Part shown: positions 57,537-64,000 of the stretch, piece by piece
Layout: each line of letters begins with the position of its first letter
How positions within the stretch are numbered: position 1 is the first letter of the stretch
Origin: Delphinus delphis
Taxonomy: Eukaryota; Chordata; Mammalia; Artiodactyla; Delphinidae
NCBI RefSeq assembly: GCF_949987515.2
Contig: NC_082688.1
Span: 108,913,893-108,977,892, forward strand
Direction of reading: 5' to 3'
Length of the DNA stretch: 64,000 nt
Program-made: the position numbers and the translations under genes
Notes under the pieces: generated by a model
Seen by the model: the letters and a program-made list of their open reading frames with translations, nothing else
What the model was told of the DNA's origin: nothing
Database searches by the model: none

Positions 57537-60500
57537 CTGTAGAATTTTTGATGATGGCTATTCTAACTCGTATGAGGTGATACCTCATTGTATTAGTGAT
57601 GTTAAGCATTTTTTCATGTGCTTTTGGGCCATCTGTTTGTCTTCTTTGGAGAAATGTCTATTTAGATCTTCTGTCCACTTTTTGATTGGGTGGTTTGTTT
57701 TTTTGACATTGAGCTGTATGAGCTGTTTGTATATTTTGGAGATTAATCCCTTGTCGGTCACTTCATTGGCAAATATTTTCTGGCAAATATTTTCTCCCAT
57801 TCTGTTTGTTGACTTTTCATTTTGTTTATGGTTTCTTTTGCTGTGCAAAAGCTTGTAAGTTTAATTAGGTCCCATTTATTTTTGTTTTCATTTTCATTAC
57901 TGTAGGAGGTGGACCCAAAAAGATATTGCTGCAACTTATGTCCTAGGGTGTTCTGCCTATGTTTTCCTCTAAGAGTTTTATAGTATATGGTCTTACATTT
58001 AGGTCTTTAATCCATTTTGAGTTTTTTTGTGTGTGTTTATGCTGGTCAGAGAGTATTGTAATTTCATTCTTTTACATGTGGCTGTTCAGTTTTCTCAGCA
58101 GCACTTACTAAAGAGAGACTGTCTTACATCCATTGTATATTCTTGCCTCCTTTGTCATAGATTAATTGACCATGGTGCTGGGTTTATTTCTGGGCTTACT
58201 ATCTTGTCCTATTGATGTATGTTTCTGTTTTGGTGCCAGTACTATACTGTTTTGATTACTGTAGCTTTGTAGTATAGTCTGAAGTCAGGGAGTCAGAGTC
58301 CTTCAGCTCCATTTTTCTCTGTCAGGATTGCTTTGGCTATTCTGGGTCTTTTCTGTTTCCATACCAGTATTAAACGTTTTTGTTCTAGTTCTGTGAAAGT
58401 TGTCATTGGTAATTTGATAGGGATTGCATTGAATCTTTAGATTGCCTTGGGTAGTATATTCATTTTGACGGCATTCTTTCAATCACACCATGTGGTATAT
58501 CTTTCCATCTGTTTATGTCATCTTCAATTTCTTTCATCAGTGTCTTATAGTTTTCCATGTACAGGTCTGTTGCCTCCTTAGGTATGTTTGTTCTAGGTAT
58601 TTTTTGCTTTTTGATGCGATCGTAAATGGCATTGTTTCCTTAATTTCTCTTTCTGATCTCTTATTGTTAGTGTATAGAAATGCAAGAGATTTCTGTGTAT
58701 TAATTTTCTATCCTGCAACTTCACTGAATTCATTGCTGAGCTCTAGTAGTTTTATGGTAGCGTCATTAAGATTTTCTATGTATACTATCATGTCATCTGC
58801 AAACTGACAGTTTTACTTCTTACTTTCCAGTTTGGATTCTTTTATTTCTTTTTCTTCTCTGATTGCCATGGCTAGGACTTCCAAAACTATGTTCAATAAA
58901 AGTGGTGAGAGTGGACATCCTTATCTTGTTCCTGATCTTAGAGGAAATGTTTTCAGCTTTTCATTGTTGAGTATGATGTTTGCTCTGGGTTTGTCATATA
59001 TGGCCTTTATTATGTTGAGGCATTTTTATCATAAATGGTGTTGAATTTTGTCAAAAGCTTTTTCTGCATCTATTGAGATGATCATAAGTTTCTTATTCTT
59101 CATTTTGTTAGTGTGGTGTATCACACTGATTGATTTGCAGATATTGAAGAATCCTTGCATCCCTGAGATAAATCCCACTTGGTCATGGTGTATGATCCTT
59201 TTAATGTGCTGTTGGATTCTGTTTGCTAGTATTTTGTTGAGGATTTTTGCGTCTATGTTCATCAGTGATATTGGCCTGTAATTTTCTTTTTTTGTGGTTT
59301 CTTTGTCTGGTTTTGGTATCAGGGTAATGGTGGCCTCGTAGAATGAGCTTGGGAGTGTTCCTTCCTCTTCAATTTTTTGGAAGAGTCTTGGAAGGGTAGG
59401 TGTTAACTCTTCTCTAAGTGTTTGATAGAATTCGCCTGTGAAGCCATCTGGGCCTGGACTTTCATTTGTTGGGAGTTTCTAATCACAGTTTCAATTTCAG
59501 TATTTGTGATTGGTCTGTTCATATATTCCACTTCTTCCTGGTTCAGTCTTAGAAGGTTGTACCTTTCTAAGAATTTGTCCATCTAGGTTGTCCATTTTAT
59601 TGGAGTATAGGTACTTGTAGTACTCCCTTATGATCCTTTGTATTGCTGTAATGTCTGTTGTAACTTCTTTTTCATTTCTAATTTTACTGATTTGAGCCAT
59701 CTCCCTCTTTTTCTTGATGGGTCTGGCTGAAGGTTTATGAATTTTGTTTATCTTTTCAAAGAACCAGCTTTTAGTTTCATTGATCTTTTCTATTTTGTCT
59801 CAATTTCATTTATTTCTGCTCCGATCTTTATCATTTCTTTCCTTCTACTAACTTTGGGCTTTGTTGTTTTTTCTCTGGTGGCTTTAGGTGTAAGATTAGG
59901 TTGTTTATTTGAGATTTTTCTTGTTTCCTAAGGTAAGATTGTATTGCTATAAACTTCCCTGAACAGCTTTTGCTGCACACCATAGGTTTTAGATTATCTT
60001 TTTTTCATTTTCATTTGACTCTAGATATTGTTTGATTTCCTCTTTGATTTCTTCAGTGATCCATTTGTTGTTTAGTAACATATTGTTTAGCCTCCACGGG
60101 TTTGTGTTTTTTTACAGTTTTATTTTTGTAGTTGATTTTGAATCTCATAGTGTTGCTGTTGGAAAAGATGCTTGATATGATTTCAGTTTTCTTAAATTTA
60201 TTGAGGCTTGATTTGTGGCCCAGCATGTGATCTATTCTGGAGAATGTTCTATGTGCACTTGAGAAGAATGTGTATTCTGCTGCTTTCTAATGGAATGCTC
60301 CATAATTAAGTCCATCTGGTCTAATGTGTCATTTAAGGCCCGTGTTTCCTTATTGATTTTCTGTCTGGATGATCTGTCCATTGATGTAAGTGGGCTGTTA
60401 AAGTCCCCCAGTATTATTGTGTTACTGTCAATTTCTCCTTTTATGGCTGTTAATATTTGCCTTATATATTGAGGTGCTCCTATGTTGGATGCATATATAT

Positions 60501-62976
60501 TGACAATTGTTATATCTTCTTGGATTGATCCCTTGATCATTATGAAGTGTCCTTCTTTGTCTCTTGTAATAGTCTTTATTTTAAAGTATATATTGTCTTA
60601 TATGAATATTGCTATCCCAGATTTCTTTTGATTTCCATTTGCATGGAATACCTTTTCCCATCTTTTCACTTTCACTGTGTATGTATCCCTAGATCTGAAG
60701 TGGGTCTCTTGTAGACAGCATATATACATGGGTCTTGTTTTTGTATCCATTTAGCCAGTCTGTATTTTTTAGTTGGAGCATTTAATCTGTTTACATTTAA
60801 GATAATTACCGGTATGTATGTTCTTATCACCATTCTCTTAATTGTTTTGGATTTGTTTTGTAGGTCTCTTTTCTTCCCTTCCTCTTTTCTTCTCTTCATT
60901 TGTGATTTGATGAGTATCTTTAGTGTTTGGATCGTTTTTTCTTTTTTGTGTGGGTATCTGTTGTAGATTTTTGGTTTGCAGTTACCATGAGGTTTGATAT
61001 AGCAGTCTTTATATATACAAGATTGTTTTAAGTTACTCGTCTCTTAATTTCAAATGCATTTCCAATATCCTGCGTTTGTACTGCCCTCACGATTGCTGCT
61101 TTTGAGATCATATTTGTTTGTGGATGATTTCCTACCTTTACGGTGTGTTTGCCTTTACTGGTGAGCTTTCCCATTCGTAATTTTCTTGTTTCTACTTGTA
61201 GCCTTTTCTTTTCCACCTAGAGAAGTTCCTTTAGCATTTACTGTTCCTTAGCTTTTGCTTTTCTGTAAAGCTTTTGATTTCTCCATTGAATCTGAACAAG
61301 AGCCTTGCTGAATATTCTTCATTGTAGGTTTTTCTCTTTCATCACTTTAAATACATCCTGCTACTCCCTTCTGGCCTGCAGAGTTTCTGCTGAAAAGTCA
61401 GCTGATAACCTTATGGGGATTCCCTTGTATGTTATTTGTTGCTTTTCCCTTGTTGATTTTAATATTTTCTCTTTGTCGTTTATTTTGTTATTTTTGATTA
61501 ATATGTGTGTCGGCATGTTCCTCCTTGGATTTATCCTGTATGGGACTGTCTGTGCTTCCTGGACTTGAGTGTTTCCTTTCTCATGTTAGGGAAGTTTTTG
61601 GCTATAATCTCTTCAAATATTTTCTCATGCCCTTTCTCTCTCTTTCCTCCTTCTGGGACCCCTATAATGCAAATGTTGGTGGTCTCTTAGACTGTCCTCA
61701 TTTCCTTTCATTCTTTTTTCTTTATTCTGTTCCACAGTAGTGATTTCCACCAATCTGTCTTACAGCTCACTTATTCATTCTTCTGCCTCATTAATTCTGC
61801 TGTTGATTCCTTCTGGTATATTTTTCATTTCAGATATCGTATTGTTCATCTGTTTGTTCTTTATATGTTCTTGCTCTTTGTTAAACATTTCTTGTATCTT
61901 CTTGGTCTGTGCCTCCATTCTTTTTTCAAGATCTTGGATCACCTTTACCATCATTATTCTGAATTCTTTTTCAGACAGATTGCCTATCTCCACTTCATTG
62001 TTCTTCTGGCATTTTATCTTGTTCCTTCATGTGGAACATATTTCTCTGCCATCTCCTTTTGTCTAACTTTCTGTGTGGTCTCCAGTCTGCATGTTTCAGG
62101 ATTGTAGTTCCTCTTGCTTCTGGTGTATGTCCCCTGGTGGTGAGGTTTGTCCAGGGGCTTTTGTAGGCTTCCTGGTGTGAGGGACTGATGCCTGCCCACT
62201 AGTGGGTAGAGGTAGGTCTTGTCCCTCTGGTGGGCAGGGCCGTGTCAAGGGTGTGTTTAGGGGTGGCTGTGGGCTCAGGACACGACTTTAGGCATCCTGT
62301 CTGTTGATGGGTGGGGCTGTGTCCCCCCACCGCCTGAGGCATCCCAGCACTGGAGCGTGCAGGCTGTTGGGTGGGGCCAGGTCTCGGTGCAAAAATGGTG
62401 ACCTCCAGGAGAGCTCACGCGTATGAATATTCCCTGGGGCCTCCACCACCAGTGTCCTCCCCCCCGCAGTAAGCCACAGCCGATCCCTGCCTCCAGGACC
62501 CACAGGTAGGTCTGGCCCAGGCTCCTATGGAGTCACTGCTTTGTCCTGGATCCCAGTGCACGTGAAACCCTGTGTGCGCCCTCCAAGAGAGGAGTCTCTG
62601 TTTCCCCCAGTCCTGTGGAGCTCCTGCACTCAAGCCCTGTTGGCCTTCAAAGCCAAATGCTCTAGGGGCTCCTCCCAAGCTGGGGAGCCTGACATGGGGC
62701 TCAGAACTCTCACTCCTGTGAGAGAACCTCTGCAATATAATTATTTTCCAGTTTGTGAGTTGCCCACCCAGTGGGTATGGGATTTGGTTATATCGTGAAA
62801 GTGCCCCTCCTACCATCTTGTGGCCTCTTCTTTGTCTTTAGGTGTAGAATATCTTTTGGGGTAGGTTGCAGTCTTTGTTATCACTGGTTGTGAGCAGTTA
62901 GTTGTGATTTTGGAGTTTTCATGAAAGGAGGTGAGCTCAAGTCCTTCCACTCCACTATCTTGTCTCTACCTCCAAT
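57537..62976 (-). mobile_element. Older L1 lacking its 3' end
   Basis: The sequence begins abruptly at 57537 in the ORF2 C-terminal part and continues leftward-reading through ORF2 RT (59029-59262: [28 protein letters not shown]), endonuclease (60232-60540: GDFNSPLTSMDRSS), ORF1 (61775-61993 coiled-coil) and a 5' UTR to about 62976. Frames are heavily broken. The 3' UTR is not found next to the 57537 boundary. Confidence 0.88.
61225..62020 (-). pseudogene. L1 ORF1 remnant of the older element
   Basis: The coiled-coil piece (MVKVIQDLEKRMEAQTKKIQ within 61775-61993) and the region toward the stop near 61220 are recognisable by comparison with the copy at 55073-55925. Stops and frameshifts interrupt it. 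Confidence 0.75.
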
Positions 62977-63059
62977 CTGAAACTAATATAATGTTATATG
63001 TCAATTATATCTCAAAAAAAAGCATATTCAGTAACCCACTTTACTTCCTAATTTATTTG
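62977..63059 (+). repeat. L1-tail-like fragment
   Basis: The run ctgaaactaatataatgtt followed by tcaattatatctcaaaaaaa resembles the last bases and poly(A) of an old L1 in plus orientation. The first 19 bases closely match 47118-47136. Confidence 0.5.
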
Positions 63060-63215
63060 GCTGTCTCACCTACTAGACAGTAAGTTCCTGGCTGACAGGA
63101 ATGGGTTTCTCTCCTTTGGCATCTGAACACCCTGTGTCTGGCACAGTGCCTGGCACAAAATAATACCCAACTGAGGTCTGCTGAACACATGCATGATTGA
63201 TAGATGAACTAATGA
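63060..63215 (+). mobile_element. L2 3'-end relic
   Basis: The segments gacagtaagttcctggctga, ggcacagtgcctggcacaaa and ggtctgctgaacacatgcat follow the L2 3' end in order. Confidence 0.75.
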
Positions 63216-63554
63216 ACTAATTAAATAGTGGCTAATATTTGTAGAATTGGTTTTGGTTAAACAATAGTTTCCTGGTAACACTGCAAAGGCTAACTAATTT
63301 CCCCTTAAAATGGTTCATTAAATCTTCAAATGTTCTGTAACCAAAACTTGAACTTATGATAAAAGCATAATTTTTTGCATGTAAACTTATCAGCACTCGT
63401 TTAGTCGTATAGTTGAGTCTCACCTGGTGTGAAGGTTAATTTGTATGTGTTAACTTGACTGGACCAAGCGGTGCCCAGACATTTGGTCAAACATAATTCT
63501 GGGTGTGTGTCTCTGAGGGGTGTTGTGAATGAGATTCATGGGGGTTTTTTTGTT
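63216..63554. other. AT-rich sequence with an unassigned old repeat
   Basis: At about 63433-63535 the wording aaggttaatttgtatgtgtt and acatttggtcaaacataatt resembles an old interspersed repeat whose family I cannot name with confidence. The rest is AT-rich single-copy sequence. Confidence 0.4.
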
Positions 63555-63737
63555 TTTTTTTTTTAATTTATTTATTTATTTTTTTGCGGTACGTGGGCTT
63601 CTCACTGTTGTGGCCTCTCCCGTTGCAGAGCACAGGCTCCGGATGCGCAGGCTTAGCAGCCATGGCTCACTGACCCAGCCGCTCCACGGCATGTGGGATC
63701 TTCCTGGACCGGGGCACGAACCCGTGTCCTCTGCATC
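63555..63737 (-). mobile_element. CHR-type SINE missing its tRNA-like head
   Basis: Minus-strand CHR SINE with a T-rich tail at left (63542-63585). The body matches the other copies up to ctgcatc at 63737, where it stops. The A-box part of the tRNA-like head is absent, replaced by L1 sequence. Confidence 0.9.
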
Positions 63738-64000
63738 CTTCTCAAACTCTTCCAAAATATAGCAGAGGGAGGAACACTCCCAAACTCATTCTACGAGGCC
63801 ATCATCACCTTGATACCAAAACCAGACAAGGATGTCACAAAGAAAGAAAACTACAGGCCAATATCACTGATGGACATAGATGCAAAAATCCTCAACAATA
63901 TACTAGCAAACAGAATCCAACAGTACATTAAAAGGATCGTACACCATGATCAACTGGGGTTTATTCCAGGAATGCAAGGATTCTTCAATATACGCAAAAC
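63738..64000 (+). mobile_element. 5'-truncated L1 in plus orientation, runs off the window
   Basis: From CTT at 63738 the frame is open to the window end for 87 codons of ORF2 RT ([15 protein letters not shown], then [20 protein letters not shown] and [16 protein letters not shown]). No stop is seen. It is the only L1 in plus orientation with preserved coding sequence here, and looks younger than the 57537-62976 copy. The 3' part lies outside. Confidence 0.92.

Overview
The window is nuclear DNA from a placental mammal, almost certainly a cetacean and probably a toothed whale. The evidence is a set of young tRNA-derived SINEs of the cetacean CHR type, with a tRNA-like head, a body ending in a box read here as gggaagccc, and target-site duplications. 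Artiodactyl/cetacean-style L1 elements and older mammal-wide repeats (MIR, L2, MER5, MER20, MLT-type LTRs) are also present. I recognise no host protein-coding gene, tRNA, rRNA or known microRNA. The long open frames in the left part come from GC-rich DNA with few stop codons. Those in the right part belong to L1.

Layout. (1) 1-30.2 kb is unusual: a chain of CpG-rich blocks (about 0.8-2.3, 3.2-4.7, 7.3-8.6, 9.5-10.0, 15.3-15.9, 16.3-17.6, 20.9-21.7, 22.1-22.6, 23.9-25.3 and 29.6-30.2 kb). They are separated by single-copy sequence with dense homeodomain, GATA, E-box, CRE, FOX and SOX-like sites. Retroposons are scarce: one short L1 tail, MER5/MIR/L2 relics and (TG)n arrays. This looks like the flank of a developmental transcription-factor locus with enhancers and non-coding transcripts. 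I cannot name the gene. (2) 30.2-41.7 kb is AT-richer, mostly single-copy sequence with MER5 relics, one MLT1-like LTR and several blocks that resemble conserved non-coding elements, including an inverted POU-octamer pair. (3) 41.7-64 kb is a repeat-dominated stretch: an old L1 end, MER20, an ERVL-like LTR, then a nest of minus-strand L1 copies. These are a 3' part at 47.1-50.1 kb, a full-length but dead element at 50.6-57.5 kb, and an older element lacking its 3' end at 57.5-63.0 kb. CHR SINEs sit inside them. A plus-strand L1 joins the middle of a SINE at the right edge.

No operon-like logic applies. The functional content is probably regulatory on the left and inert mobile DNA on the right. 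All coordinates of repeats and CpG blocks are by eye, and family names come from remembered consensus features rather than a search. Splice-site and binding-site calls are motif-level hypotheses.
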